Assembly: GCF_002099425.1 (NCBI RefSeq)
Contig: NW_018344004.1
Location: 7,103,001-7,167,000, forward strand
Direction of reading: 5' to 3'
DNA length: 64,000 bases
Origin: Phascolarctos cinereus
Taxonomy: Eukaryota > Chordata > Mammalia > Diprotodontia > Phascolarctidae
Positions 21,950 to 32,344 of this stretch are shown here, piece after piece. The stretch's first letter is position 1. Every line of letters begins with the position of its first letter. The notes beneath the pieces are model-generated. The model made no database searches. It saw only the letters and a list, made by a program, of their open reading frames with translations, and was not told the origin of the DNA. The position numbers were made by a program, and so were the translations under genes.

Positions 21950-24500
21950 AATCATAACTGTAAATGTGAATGGGAGAAATTAACCCATAAAATGGAAGTA
22001 GATGATCGAATGGATTAGAAACCAAGACCCGATGATATGCTGTTTTTCAAGAAACACACTTGAAACAGAGAGACATGTAATTATTTAAAATAGGGGCCTG
22101 TAAAATAATCTATTATGATTTTTCTGAGATTTTAGAGGAAGGGGTACTAATCATTATTTCAGACCAAGCAAAAACAAAAAAAGAGAACCAATTAAAAAAG
22201 TTAAGCAGAGAAACTACATCTTGCTAAAGGGAATCACAGAAAATGAAGTAATATCAATATTAAATACACATGCACCAAATGCCATAGCATGCAAATTCTT
22301 AAAGGAAAAATTAAATGAATTATAGGGGGAAATGGACAGTAAAAGTATACTAGCAGGTGACCTCAACCTTCCCCTCTCACAGCTACATAATTCCAACAAT
22401 AAAAAATAAGAAAGAAGTCAAAGTGATGAACAAATTCTTAGAAATTTTAGATATGATAGAACTCTGGAGAAAGCTGAATAGAAATGGAAAGGAATACACT
22501 TTTACTCAGTTATACATGGTTCAAAATTTAATATGTTATAATGGCATTAAAAACCTCACAACCAAATGCAGAAAAGCAGAAATATTAAATACATCCTTTT
22601 CAGACCATAATTCAATGAAAATTAGATTCAGTAGAAAGCATGGAAACATAGATTAAAAATTAATTGGAAAATAAATAATCTAATTCTAAAAAATGAGTGG
22701 GTCAAAGAACAAATCATAGATATAATAAATCCATCAAAGAGAATGACAATGAGACAACATACACAAATTTAGGGTATGCAGCCAAACCAATACTTAGGAG
22801 AAAACGTATATTTCTAAATGATTATGTCAATAAAATAGGGAAAGAGTAGATCAATGAATTGGGTGTGAAATGAAAAGAACATGAAAAATAAATGACTAAA
22901 AAATCCACAGTTAAACACTAAATTGAAAATCCTAAAACTCAAACATGAGATTAATAATGTAGAAAGTAAGCAAACCATTGAACTAATAAAATTAGAAGCT
23001 GGTTTTATTTTTAAAAATAGACATTAATAACAAAACCAACAAAAATCATATCATTATCTCAATAGATACAGCAAAAACTTTTGACAAAATACAATACTCA
23101 TTCTTAATGAAAATGCAAGAAAGCATTGTAATAAATAGAACTTTCCTTAAAATGATAACTATTTCCTATCTAAAACCATCAGCAAGCATTATTGGCAAAG
23201 AGTATAAGCTAGAAATCTTTCCAATATGACTTTAAGGGTTAAGGAGGGATGCCAGTTATCACAAATGTTATTCAATGTTTTTTTTTTTTTATAAATCCTA
23301 ATTATAGCAATAAGACAAGAAAAATAAATTGAATGAAATGGACTAGGCAATGACAGAAAATGTCATTATTTGCAGAAGATATGATGGTATAATTAGAAAA
23401 TCATGGAGAATCAACTAAAAACTATTATAAATAATTAACAAATTGAGTAAAGTTGCAAATTGTATAATAAACACATAAATCATTAACATTTCTACACATT
23501 ATCAACAGAATCCAACAGGAAGAGATAGAAAAAGAAATTGCAATTAGTAATTGCAGACCACGTAAAATACTTGGGAATCTGCCTTGACAAACCCAGGAAT
23601 TACAAAATACTTTTAACATGAATAAAGTCAGATATAAACAAGTGGAGAAATGTTAATTGCTCATGGGTAGGCTTAGTTCATATAATACAAATTACAATTC
23701 TACCTAAATTGATTTACTCATTCAGTGTCATAAAAATAAAATTGCCCACTCCACACCCCCGAAAAAAGAAAGAGCTAGAAAAAAAATAACAAAATTCATT
23801 TGAAAGAATATATGGTCAAAAATAGTGAGGAATTAATTTTAAAAATGTGAAAGATGGTGGCTTAAACTTACCAGAATTCAACCTGTATTACAAAATGGTA
23901 ATCAACAAAACAATATGGTACTGGATAAGAAAGAGTGGTGGATAAGTGAAATAGGCAACCTATTGATTACAGAAATGCAAATTAAAACTACTCTAAGGTC
24001 CCTACTCACCCATCACAATGGCTAATATGACAGAAAAGGAAAATGACAAATGTTGGAGGGGATGTGGAAAAATGGGGACACTAATGCACTGTTAGGGGAG
24101 ATATGAAGTGATCAAAGCATTGTGGAGAATAATTTAGAACTATGCCTCCAAAAAAGCTATGATAAAACTGTGTGTATTCTTTGACCCAGTAACAATACTA
24201 CTTAGTCTGTATCCCAAAGTGGTTTTTAAAACAGAAAAGGATCTATGTGCATAAAAATATTAATAAAAGATCTTTTTGGGGTGGCAAAGAATTGGAAATT
24301 TGAAGAGATGGCCAACAATAGGAGACCAATTGAATGAGGTGTGGTATATAAGAGTGATGGAATATTACTGTGCTATAATAAATGAAGAGAAGGATGCTTT
24401 TGGAAAAACCTGGAAAAGAACTGATGCAAAGTGAATTGAGAAGAACCAGGACATCATTGTACATAGTAAAAGCAATATTGTATGATGATCTAATGTGAAT
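21950..24500 (+). pseudogene. L1 ORF2 pseudogene (endonuclease and reverse transcriptase)
   Basis: ORF2p nicks DNA and copies L1 RNA at the nick. The start is recognisable from the codons for the TVNVNG motif (about 21960) and QETHL (about 22050), which holds the catalytic glutamate of the endonuclease. SDHNSMKIRF near 22600 holds the S-D-H triplet of the same domain (frame 22357-22656). In the RT palm the usual FADD box reads FAED (23365-23380), so one catalytic aspartate is replaced by glutamate. An ITEMQIKTT-like stretch of the C-terminal domain is at 23970. About 1 kb is missing near 23025. Confidence 0.75.
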
Positions 24501-24741
24501 GACTTAGCTTTTCTAAACAATACAATGATCCAAATAATTATAAAGGTTTTATGATTAAAAAAAACAATGCTATATACTCCATAGCAAGAAGGTATTAAGT
24601 GTAAGTGCAGATTAAAGCATACTTTAAAACGTTCTTCATTATATTTGTTTTATTGTATTTTATTTTTATGTGTTTTCTTTTGCAACATGACTAATATAAA
24701 AATGTTTTGCATGACTGCACATGTACAATCTATATCAAATT

Positions 24742-25171
24742 TCAGCCAAAGTAATACTTAAGGGAAAAAATTCTATCCTTAATTGCATACATCAGTAAAA
24801 GAGAGAAACAGTAGATCAAAATGGGCATGGAATTTTTGTAAAGAGTAGAAAAAGAAAAAAAAATGAAATTCCCCATTAAAATACAAAATGGAAATCCTGC
24901 AAATCAAAGGAGAAATAATAAATGAAATTTAAAGTAAAAACAAAACATTCAAGTAATAAATAAAACTGGGAGCTGGTTGATGGGGGAAAAACAGTAAAAT
25001 AGACAAAACTGATTAATTTGATTGAAAAATAAAGAAGAAAACTAAAGCATTTCTATTAAGATTGAAAATTGTGAAAGTACTACCAATGAAGATGAAATTA
25101 GAGCATTTATTAGAAGTTATTTTGACCACATATATGCCAGTAAAACTGACAGTCTTGGAGAAGTGGATGAA

Positions 25172-25222
<51 letters not shown>

Positions 25223-26095
25223 ATCTATCTATCTATATCTATATCTATATGTATAGATATAGATATAGATATAGATATAGATATAGACAGATATAGATAT
25301 AGATATAGATATAGATATAGATATAGATATAGATATAGATATAGATATAGATATAGATATAGATATAGATATAGATATAGATATAGATATATTTAAAATA
25401 TATATGTAAGCTGACCAGATTAATAGAAGAGAAAATATAATGTTTAAATAATCTTATTTTAGAAAAAAATAGTTGACCAAGCCATCAATGACATCCCTAA
25501 ACAAAGTCTCCAAAACCAAATAGGTTCATAAGTGAATTCTTACAAATATTTAAGGAATAACTAATTCCAATACTATAGAAATCCTTTGAAAAATAATAGG
25601 TAATGAAGGAGTTTGACCAAATTTATTTTGATATTAATATGATTTTGATATTTAGTCCAGGGAGACCAACCACAGAGAATGAAATTAAAATATAGCAAAT
25701 ATCTCAATGGATACATTGCAAAATTTTTAAATAAAATATTAGCAACAAGATTACAATATATCACAAAAATCATTTACTCTGACCACATTAGATTTATATC
25801 AAGATTGCAAGGTTCATTCAATATTAGAAAAACTATCAGTATAACTGACTATAACAATAACAGAAATTTATAAAAATCATACAGTTGTATCAATAGATGC
25901 AGAAAAAAGCCTTTGACAACAAAAACACTCATTTCTACTAAAATCACCAGAAATCATAACAATCTATGAAACCTTTCAGAAATGATAAGTAGTATTAATA
26001 AGTAGGCATTATCTGTGATGAAGATAAACTTGAAACCTTCTCAATAAGATTAGAAGTGAAGAAAAAATGTCCATTATCACGATTTTATCCAGTAG
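24742..26095 (+). mobile_element. L1 LINE, sense, ORF2 fragment with large microsatellite
   Basis: It starts in the ORF2 linker (KYLREKILSL-like) immediately after the 3' end of the previous L1. It continues through TTNEDEIRAFIRSYFDHIYA (25083-25140) to a codon run for DEY where a microsatellite takes over (25171-25391). After it come AINDIPKQSLQ-like codons and the RT fingers/palm (frame 25679-25873: KFLNKILATRLQYITKIIYS, then FNIRKTISI). It breaks off near 26095. A short L1 3'-UTR piece at 26560-26640 may be its far end. Confidence 0.8.
25171..25391. repeat. Inverted microsatellite: (ATCT)n arm and (AGATAT)n arm
   Basis: The left arm is (ATCT)n passing into (ATATCT)n. The right arm is (ATAGAT)n with one gacag interruption near 25287. 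The arms are reverse complements around a centre near 25250 (ctatat g tataga), so one strand could fold into a long hairpin. It begins inside the L1 ORF2 codons for aspartate-glutamate-tyrosine. The SIYLSIYL and RYRYRY frames are artefacts of it. Confidence 0.95.
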
Positions 26096-26099
26096 GGGT

Positions 26100-26550
26100 G
26101 AAGGTTGTGTTCAGGAAATACTAGCGATTCTGGTGTGAGGACTGCCAAACCCTTTTCAGGGCTGCTTTCCATCTTTGGTATCCACCTGATAAGCTCTCAC
26201 CTGTGGCTCCAAGAAGCTGTAGCATGCATAGTGGCCACCCTGGTAAACTGTGCAAGTGAAACTTAGAGAGATGTAGAGTTCTTGGCTCAGTAAGAAAGCA
26301 GATAATAACAACAATCCAAAGTGCTTTTATCATGCTCTGAAGGTTATTTATGGGCCAAAGACCTATAGTGCATCTAAACTACTCAGTACTGATGGAGCCA
26401 CATTCATTAGTGGAGAGATGGGCAGAATACTTCCATAGTGGTCTCAGTCATCAACCAGTGCTAAAGACATTGACTGTATACCTCAAGTTGAATTCAGTCC
26501 CTCTCTTGTTAAACTTTCAACTTAGGAAATTGAGAAAAAATTGAAGAACT
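26100..26550 (+). mobile_element. RTE-type LINE fragment, sense
   Basis: The frame at 26350-26544 reads GQRPIVHLNYSVLMEPHSLV and then ERWAEYFHSGLSHQPV. This resembles the conserved RTE linker between endonuclease and reverse transcriptase (a DGTTLLTE..QILQRWAEHF..VLN pattern). The left end is less certain. It interrupts or replaces the middle of the neighbouring L1. It is short and old. Confidence 0.6.
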
Positions 26551-26559
26551 TTGAATGCA

Positions 26560-26640
26560 GATTGAGGCATGTTATTTTTAACTTTTTAATATTTTTGTTT
26601 CATTTTTTTTCTTTTGTAACATGGCCGATATGACACACAT
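26560..26640 (+). mobile_element. L1 3' UTR scrap, sense
   Basis: The pattern tttcttttgtaacatggccg with upstream T-rich text matches L1 3' UTRs at 13850-13890 and 24650-24700. It is probably the end of the L1 at 24742-26095. Confidence 0.55.
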
Positions 26641-26686
26641 ACACATATACATATAGGTATATATACACACACACACACACACAATA
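26633..26686. repeat. (CA)n/(TA)n microsatellite
   Basis: Alternating acac and atat steps end in a clean (AC)n run at about 26666-26686. Confidence 0.9.
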
Positions 26687-26694
26687 TGTGTATG

Positions 26695-26960
26695 GTTGGT
26701 TGTTGTCCTTCCTTTTCAAAGAAGACCAAGATGACATCACTATGCTAGAGTGAGGTTACAGTGTTTCTGGCTATGGCTGATCAGACTAATGTAAGCTTGG
26801 GATATTCTACCAGAGGTTGGGCACAAATAGTCCATGTGAACATTTGGAGTGGATTTTCTAAATTTGTGCATTTCAATTTTATTTTTAACTACTTCAATTC
26901 TGCTTTGCTCATAGAGCATAGAATCTTCTCTTCCTCCACTTTAGTGTTGGCATAAATAGT
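26695..26960 (-). mobile_element. RTE-type LINE 3' end, antisense
   Basis: Read on the minus strand, a Cys/His finger-like C-terminus is followed by the short 3' UTR, which ends in a gtc-ttctttgaaaaggaagga block at 26700-26735. The finger pattern CP.C...F..HIGLI.H is the C-terminal signature I associate with RTE elements of this type. The same text is better preserved at 54746-54850. It lies end to end with the sense RTE scrap at 26100-26550 but in the opposite orientation. Confidence 0.65.
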
Positions 26961-27054
26961 CTATATTTACCTCTCTGAAATATTTATGGTATTTTAGTTC
27001 TGTTCTTTGAAGTTAAGCTAAGCAGAAAATGTTTTCTACATATCCCTCAAAGTA

Positions 27055-27260
27055 TTTGATAATCATTCTACCCCTGTCTTCCCTTCTCCAGTTCCTTCAA
27101 GCAAATCTTATATGACATGGTAGCAGTCCTGTGGACACTTTCTAGCTTATCAATGTCCTTCCTAACATGTCTACCCAAGATGAACATAACTCTGCAGACA
27201 TGGTTTTGCTAGGAGAGTATATAGTAGGTCTATCACTTCCATCATTTTGTATACTATTCG
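27055..27260 (-). mobile_element. CR1/L3-type LINE 3' remnant, antisense
   Basis: Landmarks include ctccagttccttcaagcaaa, gtggacactttctagcttat and caatgtccttcctaacatg, an order typical of antisense CR1/L3 near its 3' end. The copy is ancient and short. Confidence 0.6.
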
Positions 27261-27269
27261 TTTTTTAAA

Positions 27270-28640
27270 TTAAATTCCAACACAAATTGCCTTTTTTAAT
27301 TTCCATGTTATATTCTTGGTAAATACTGTGCTCACAGTCCACTTTACCCTCTGGATCTTTTTCATAACAACTGAGTTCCCCCTGTACAACATTCATAATA
27401 CACATTAGATAATAGAAAAAATATATCCGTTATCTTATTTTAAAAAACAGTTGCAACTTTCTTGGAAGCAATGTTAACCATATCTGATCTTGTGACCTAT
27501 CTTTTTTAGAATATATCAGTTACATATAAAGACTTCATATTTTTCTCTAAAAGCATTCTTTTTGACTTATAAATTATGATTTCATGTGAATAGAATGTTT
27601 CCTGCTAAACCTGTACTTTAAATACTGATGTTCTAAACTAAAGAGCCAACGGGAGGTTCACATAAACTTCTTAAAGAAACAAATTTGCAAATTTGGAAGG
27701 AAGAAATATATGTATATTTGCTTTACATAATAGATGAATCATTTAAAATTTGTGTATACATGATTTTTTCCTTTAATATATTGAAGCATTATACATCTAC
27801 TAAGGGAGGTCAATATTTGAAGGAACTATGTTATGAAATCATTTTCCATGTCAACAATAATTTTACAAATTTGTAAGTTTGGATGTTACTGTAATAGATT
27901 TTCTTTGAATGGTTCACAACTCGATTTAATATCTTCATACAAAGACAGACCATATTTATAATACTCTCACTCTGAGTAGAAAGTCCAAATACAATAACCA
28001 CTACTGGAACTAGAAATAATACAAAAACCAATACTCTAACTAGAAATAGAATTGGAAGATGGGGAATTGTCTCCAAGTGCTCACATACAAAGAGCTGGAC
28101 TTTATTGTCCCTTTCTATATGTTCCTATCTTCAGGCTACCAGATCCAAAAATTTGGGGGGGGTCTAATTTCCCACTTAGATTGTCTTTCCCTGATGTCCC
28201 ATCTGGACCAAGGATCCATGCGTTTTGGGGACATGGTGTCATAGGTGTGGAAGCGAGGGATATCAGTGGCACAGACAGTGGCACATACTAGCCTCCTTTC
28301 CACTCTCCTCCCAAATGCACAATAAATTCATCACTAACCACTCCTACATTCTTCCATCCTCCCTTCTTCCCACTGTGATCTCAAAAACCTTTAATTATTA
28401 TTAACAAACTCCCCTCAATGTAGATTTTTCCCCCTCACATTCCTTCCACATTTTGGTACTCACCGGAATTCAGCATTCTAAAGATTGCACTGTCCGTTGG
28501 TATGATTTGCAAGGTTGATGGCTCATTTTCTTAACTACACCACTCAAACAAAGTGCTCCCAAAGCGACCTGACTACAAGTGTCATACTGTGCTTCTTCCA
28601 CCATCACTCAAGAACCATATCTAATCCTTTAAAATACACT
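27270..28640. other. Unassigned sequence
   Basis: 27270-28040 is AT-rich with no recognised signal. 28060-28310 is GC-richer and holds overlapping open frames on both strands (28052-28291 plus, 28102-28284 minus) with no domain I recognise. 28310-28640 is C/T-rich. No exon is supported. Confidence 0.45.
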
Positions 28641-28645
28641 GAATC
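28632..28645 (+). repeat. Target-site duplication of SINE, left copy
   Basis: aaatacactgaatc is repeated exactly at 28793-28806. The nick context ctttt|aaaa fits the TT|AAAA preference of L1 endonuclease. Confidence 0.9.
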
Positions 28646-28792
28646 TGGGGCAGGTAGGTGGTATAGCAGATAGAATTCCAGTGTTGGAGTCAAGAGGACC
28701 TGAGTTCAAATCTGGCCTCAGACGCTGGACACTTACTAGCTGTGTGACTCTAGGCAAGTCACTTAACCTCAATTGCCTCACCAAAAAAAATC
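28646..28792 (+). mobile_element. MAR1/SINE1-type SINE with intact flanking duplications
   Basis: The body has gcaggtaggtggtatagcag, gttggagtcaagaggacctg, the B-box-like gagttcaaatctgg, ctagctgtgtgactctaggc and cacttaacctcaattgcctc, and a short A-rich tail. The 14-bp exact duplications define both ends. The length of about 147 bases is full length for this family. Confidence 0.95.
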
Positions 28793-28806
28793 AAATACAC
28801 TGAATC
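28793..28806 (+). repeat. Target-site duplication of SINE, right copy
   Basis: Second copy of aaatacactgaatc, directly after the A-rich tail. Confidence 0.9.
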
Positions 28807-29285
28807 ATGTCTAGTGATGACTATTGCTATATTCTTCAGAGTCCAATGGCATTCTCCCTTCTCCCCAATAAGTTCAGTACCTTATTCACAGTCTCCTCCA
28901 TCCTAAATTCTTCTTTCAACAACTTTAGCCTTTCAGCTTTTTAGGTCCTATGACATCCACTTCTGGTCTACTTTTACCCAATACATAAAAGGTCACATCT
29001 TAGGAACTATCCCAACTCCTTTTAACTTAATTTATACTGGTTTCTGGAATTCCTATTTGTGGCTCTATGAAAAAATTCTTATTTCTTTTGTGTGTATAAA
29101 AATAAATCCTACTTCCCTCCATCAATCACATTCCTATGCAATAAGAATAGCAGAAGAAGGGCTTTCTATACTCTTTGTGGCTCTACAGAATATTTCAGAC
29201 TGAGTTCCAATGAAAGGTTACTTAAAAATGTTTAATAATGTACATGCACATATGTATGTGTGTGTATAAATATGTGTATGTATAT
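28807..29285. other. Unassigned C/T-rich and AT-rich sequence
   Basis: It continues the C/T-rich text interrupted by the SINE. I see no gene or family in it. A TG/TA-rich run (29240-29300) leads into the RTE fragment. Confidence 0.4.
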
Positions 29286-29304
29286 GTGTGTATATATCTA
29301 TATA

Positions 29305-29725
29305 TGGAGAGAAACAAGGCAGTGTGCTTATTCCCATGCTTTTTAGCATGATGTTTTCAGCCATGTTATCAAATGCCTTCAATGAGGATGCACATGGCAT
29401 CAAGATCAGCTACCACACAGATGGTAAATTCTTAAACTTGAAAAGGCTACCAGCCAAGACCAAAGTAGAAGGAGTGTTGGTGCATGATTTTCTTTTTACA
29501 GGTGATAGTGCACTCAATGCAGCCTCTGAAACTTGCATGCAATCAATTCCCAGTTGCTTGTGCTAATTTTGGCCTAATTATTAACAACAAAAAAACGCAC
29601 ATCCTCCAGCAGCCACTAACACACAATCCATAAGTAGAACCATCAGTTATAGAAATGGAGAAGTTTTGAATACTGTGGATAAATTCACTTGCCTTGGTAA
29701 TATACTTTCCAGGAGTGTACACACT
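29305..29725 (+). mobile_element. RTE-type LINE fragment, sense (reverse transcriptase)
   Basis: The frame at 29288-29566 reads KQGSVLIPMLFSMMFSAML, then SNAFNEDAHGIKISY and VEGVLVHDFLFTGDSALNAA. These are the RTE motifs VKQGCVLAPTLFS, DGIKI.YRTDG and F.DD.AL. The second catalytic aspartate box reads FTGDSAL, so the active site is altered. Beyond a frame change, NFGLIINNKKTHIL-like and VDKFTCLGNILSRSVH (29657-29715) match the next RTE block. The fragment runs into a microsatellite at about 29722. Confidence 0.85.
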
Positions 29726-29800
29726 GTGTACACACACACACACACACATACATATATATGTATATATGAGTGTGTGTGTCTGTGTGTCTGTGTATGTAGC
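29722..29800. repeat. (CA)n-TA-(TG)n inverted microsatellite
   Basis: A (CA)n run (29730-29749) is followed by catatatatgtata and then a (TG)n run with ctg steps to about 29800. The two arms are reverse complements and could pair. The repeat starts inside RTE coding text. Confidence 0.9.
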
Positions 29801-29804
29801 CCTG

Positions 29805-30415
29805 AGAGCTGGTTCTTATATGTACTTGGAGGGGACTATTATGAATATACAAGGGGATTCCTGTTTCCTACTTGCTTTGGTTTGTATAAAATTTTAGTGT
29901 CCCAACATCATTAATTCATTCGGTATTCATGATGAAATTGCTAATCTGAATGAATTCATTTGGTATTCACTTGGATCATACATGTGTTTTGATATTTTTC
30001 CCTACAATTTAGCAGTGGTAAATGAATATTTGACTTTTTAAAAAATTCTTTTCTCTTTTTACTTTATCTTCTAATGATTTGAAGAAACAGAAAAGCAACC
30101 TTTTTCTACCCCTCATTCTGCCCCCAGAAGAATAAACATAAAACAGTCCTGATACTTTGCTAATTTGTACTCATTTCACTGTGAAAATGTCTTATACTAA
30201 TGTGATGGATTTCTAAGAAGATGCTCCCCTTGAAATCATTCTAAATGTTTTGTGCAGCCTTTTTGAACTCAAAATGGGAAATGTAATGTTTATAAAGATC
30301 TGCTCTAATACATTTTATAAAAGGGTAAACTAGATATAACTTATTATCACTATAAAACAATTTAACATTGCTTCACTCTGCTACTTTACTACTGCTACTA
30401 AGATCATCGCTTTAT
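29805..30415. other. Unassigned AT-rich sequence
   Basis: A near-repeat of attcattcggtattcatgat and attcatttggtattcacttg lies at 29912-29970. There is no gene or family signal otherwise. Confidence 0.4.
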
Positions 30416-30424
30416 GTTATTTTC

Positions 30425-30598
30425 ATAATAATTTCAACATATGTAATGCTTTAAACTTTACAAAGTGTTTTCCTTATAATCCTGTGAGATGAATGATGTT
30501 AGCATTATAATCTCACTTCATATTTGAGAAAACCAAGTCTTGCTGACAATAAATTACTTGGTCAGAATAATAGAATATCTTAGTATTTGATTCCAAAG
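30425..30598 (-). mobile_element. MIR-type CORE-SINE remnant, antisense
   Basis: The text taatgctttaaactttacaa, then cctgtgagatgaatgatg, then tttgagaaaaccaagtcttg follows the antisense MIR order. It has diverged strongly. Confidence 0.6.
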
Positions 30599-30606
30599 CT
30601 TTTAAC

Positions 30607-30819
30607 TTGGGGTTGGCAAAATATTTCACAAGGGCCAAATTTCATCCACTTGTTATTCCATGGTGTGATTAGCAAAGAATAGGTTTTTTTATATATTTTA
30701 AAGTACAAGAAAATTTTATTTTAAATCTAAAACAATAAACAATATTCTTTGATCATAAGTCATTCAAAAATGGGCAGCACACTGCATTTGGCCTGTGCAA
30801 TATAATTTGTAGATCCCTG
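30607..30819. mobile_element. Probable hAT-type miniature DNA transposon
   Basis: The ends look like imperfect terminal inverted repeats (ttggggttggcaaa on the left, and cagggatctacaaa on the reverse of the right end). Near-matching 8-base flanks (cttttaac at 30599-30606, ctttagcc at 30820-30827) would fit hAT target duplications. Internal text (gggccaaatttcatcc, tttggcctgtgcaat) resembles mammalian hAT-Charlie derivatives. It has no coding capacity. Confidence 0.5.
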
Positions 30820-30912
30820 CTTTAGCCTATAAGTCTCACCCTCTTTTCACTACACCAAGGATAATTCTCTAGAGAATGGCATTACATGAATTAATTTCAT
30901 TTATTTATATTA

Positions 30913-30916
<4 letters not shown>

Positions 30917-30952
<36 letters not shown>
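30917..30952. repeat. (TG)n microsatellite
   Basis: An uninterrupted tg run. Confidence 0.97.
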
Positions 30953-30956
<4 letters not shown>

Positions 30957-31249
30957 CATCCATTTTTGCCCTCAAAGTCTAAAATATTTACTTGGCAGAC
31001 AGAATTAACAAACATTGCCACAGGAGTTAATACTACTTTCCTTTGGAAAAATTTCTCAAAGAAAATGTGGATGTATAAATCAACAATCTTTTTAGAGAAA
31101 GGGGAAAAAAAGACTATTGGCTTTTAACTATTGATAAAGAAACCCTTTTAAATACATTGGCAAATCAGGGAAATTTTGAGGTACCTAGTACTTAAATCAC
31201 TTTAATTTTACTTTTACAAGTTTGAGCCACCTTCATATGCTCTTACGTT

Positions 31250-31420
31250 TAAAGGACCTTAGAAATCATTAAGTCATTAGGCCTCACTTTATATGTTAAG
31301 ACACTGAGGCACAGAGAAATGAAGCAGTTTGACTAAGATCACACAGGGAGGTTTTAGCAAATGTAGGTTTGAAATAAGGCCTTTGATTCCAAATACAGAA
31401 TACTTTCACTACCCCATTCT
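31250..31420 (-). mobile_element. MIR-type CORE-SINE remnant, antisense
   Basis: aaaggaccttagaaatcatt, then agacactgaggcacagagaa, then agatcacacagggaggtt and the final ctttcactacccca follow the antisense MIR order. Confidence 0.7.
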
Positions 31421-31569
31421 AATAAGCAAACATCCATGGAGTAACTATTGCAGGCAGAGTGATGACCTCAGGACTACTTAAAAATGCAAAAGTAAAAGAG
31501 AATATGGTTTACATCACTTGGCTCACTCCACCTGATTTGCCCAACACAAAACTATTCCATAACCAATAG

Positions 31570-31748
31570 ATCAAGAGCTACAAGATGATACCTTGCAGAG
31601 GCCTAGTCCAACACCATGGGTAATTCCTTAAGGTCCATAGAGGTTAGTCAATTTGTCCAAAGTCATTAAAATAGTAGATGCCATAGGTGAGATTTAATTG
31701 CAAGTCCTATTGCTTCAATTTCAGTGATCTTTCCACTATATCACAAAA
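31570..31748 (-). mobile_element. MIR-type CORE-SINE remnant, antisense
   Basis: The same order is seen in more diverged form: gaggcctagtccaacacca, gtccaaagtcattaaaatag, and a closing ctttccactatatcac box. Confidence 0.6.
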
Positions 31749-31847
31749 CCCTTAGCAACTAGAAGAACTGATAAAAAGGAACCCCCCAAAATACCCTTTT
31801 GTCCTCATACTATTTTCCTATTATTAGAAGGTACTCTTGAGAAAAGT

Positions 31848-32045
31848 ATACTTGGAGTCAGGAAGACTTAAGTTCAAATTCAGATTCAAGCACTTACTAG
31901 CTGTGTAATCTTCAGAAAGTCACTTAACCTCTGTCTGCTTCAGTTCCCTCATCTATAAAATGGGAATAATAATAGGATCTCCCTCCCAGGGTTGTATTGA
32001 GGGAATAATAAGATAATATTTGCAAAGTATTATCTATATTTAACT
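31848..32045 (+). mobile_element. MIR-type CORE-SINE, sense
   Basis: Landmarks are cttggagtcaggaagactta, gttcaaattcagattcaagc, ttactagctgtgtaatcttc, cacttaacctctgtctgc, cagttccctcatctataaaa, tgggaataataataggatct and ataagataatatttgcaaag. It is nearly full length. Confidence 0.85.
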
Positions 32046-32194
32046 TTTTTTAAGGTAATGAATGCGTTATGAGTAGGTTTATCCTCATACTATGCTCCAG
32101 AAATCTCTATTAGCTAGCAATTTCATGTTTCCTGAGTATAATGAGAATTGATGATACTAAGTCATTAAAGTACCTTGATATGCCTTCAGTATCA

Positions 32195-32340
32195 TTCAAT
32201 CAACAAATATCTATTCAGTATCTATCACATACAAGGCACTGTATTAGGCACTGATGGCATACAATCAATAATAAGGCATGTTTTCTTTTCTCCAGGAGTT
32301 TACAATTCTGTAGGAGAGATGAATCATGCACATAATTTAC
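32195..32340 (-). mobile_element. L2 LINE 3' UTR remnant, antisense
   Basis: tcaatcaacaaatatctatt, then acaaggcactgtattaggca and ctccaggagtttacaattct follow the antisense L2 3' end, as at 48170-48300. The 120-codon frame at 32175-32537 begins inside this repeat and is most likely accidental. Confidence 0.7.
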
Positions 32341-32344
32341 TAGG

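Larger units (their letters stand above)
19528..24741 (+). mobile_element. L1 LINE, sense, long copy with internal deletions
   Basis: In order: 5' UTR (19528-20270, leader gggaagataacagagtagag); ORF1 region (about 20270-21400); purine-rich inter-ORF spacer (21400-21950) with the motif aatagaaatctatcttaccc; ORF2 (about 21950-24500) from endonuclease to C-terminus; and a 3' UTR with ttttgcaacatgactaata and gttttgcatgactgcacatg to about 24741. Compared with the copy at 56979-63531, the region from the ORF2 linker to the start of the RT palm is missing near 23025, and part of the C-terminal region is missing near 23950. All frames carry stops. Confidence 0.85.

Noticed and set aside
25062-25396. 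Frames with SIYLSIYL and RYRYRYRY
   Set aside because: Produced by the (ATCT)n/(AGATAT)n array. Only the first few codons before it are L1 ORF2.
29288-29566. 92-codon frame as a host gene
   Set aside because: The motifs KQG.VL.P.LFS and HD.LF.GDSALN identify an RTE reverse transcriptase with an altered catalytic box.
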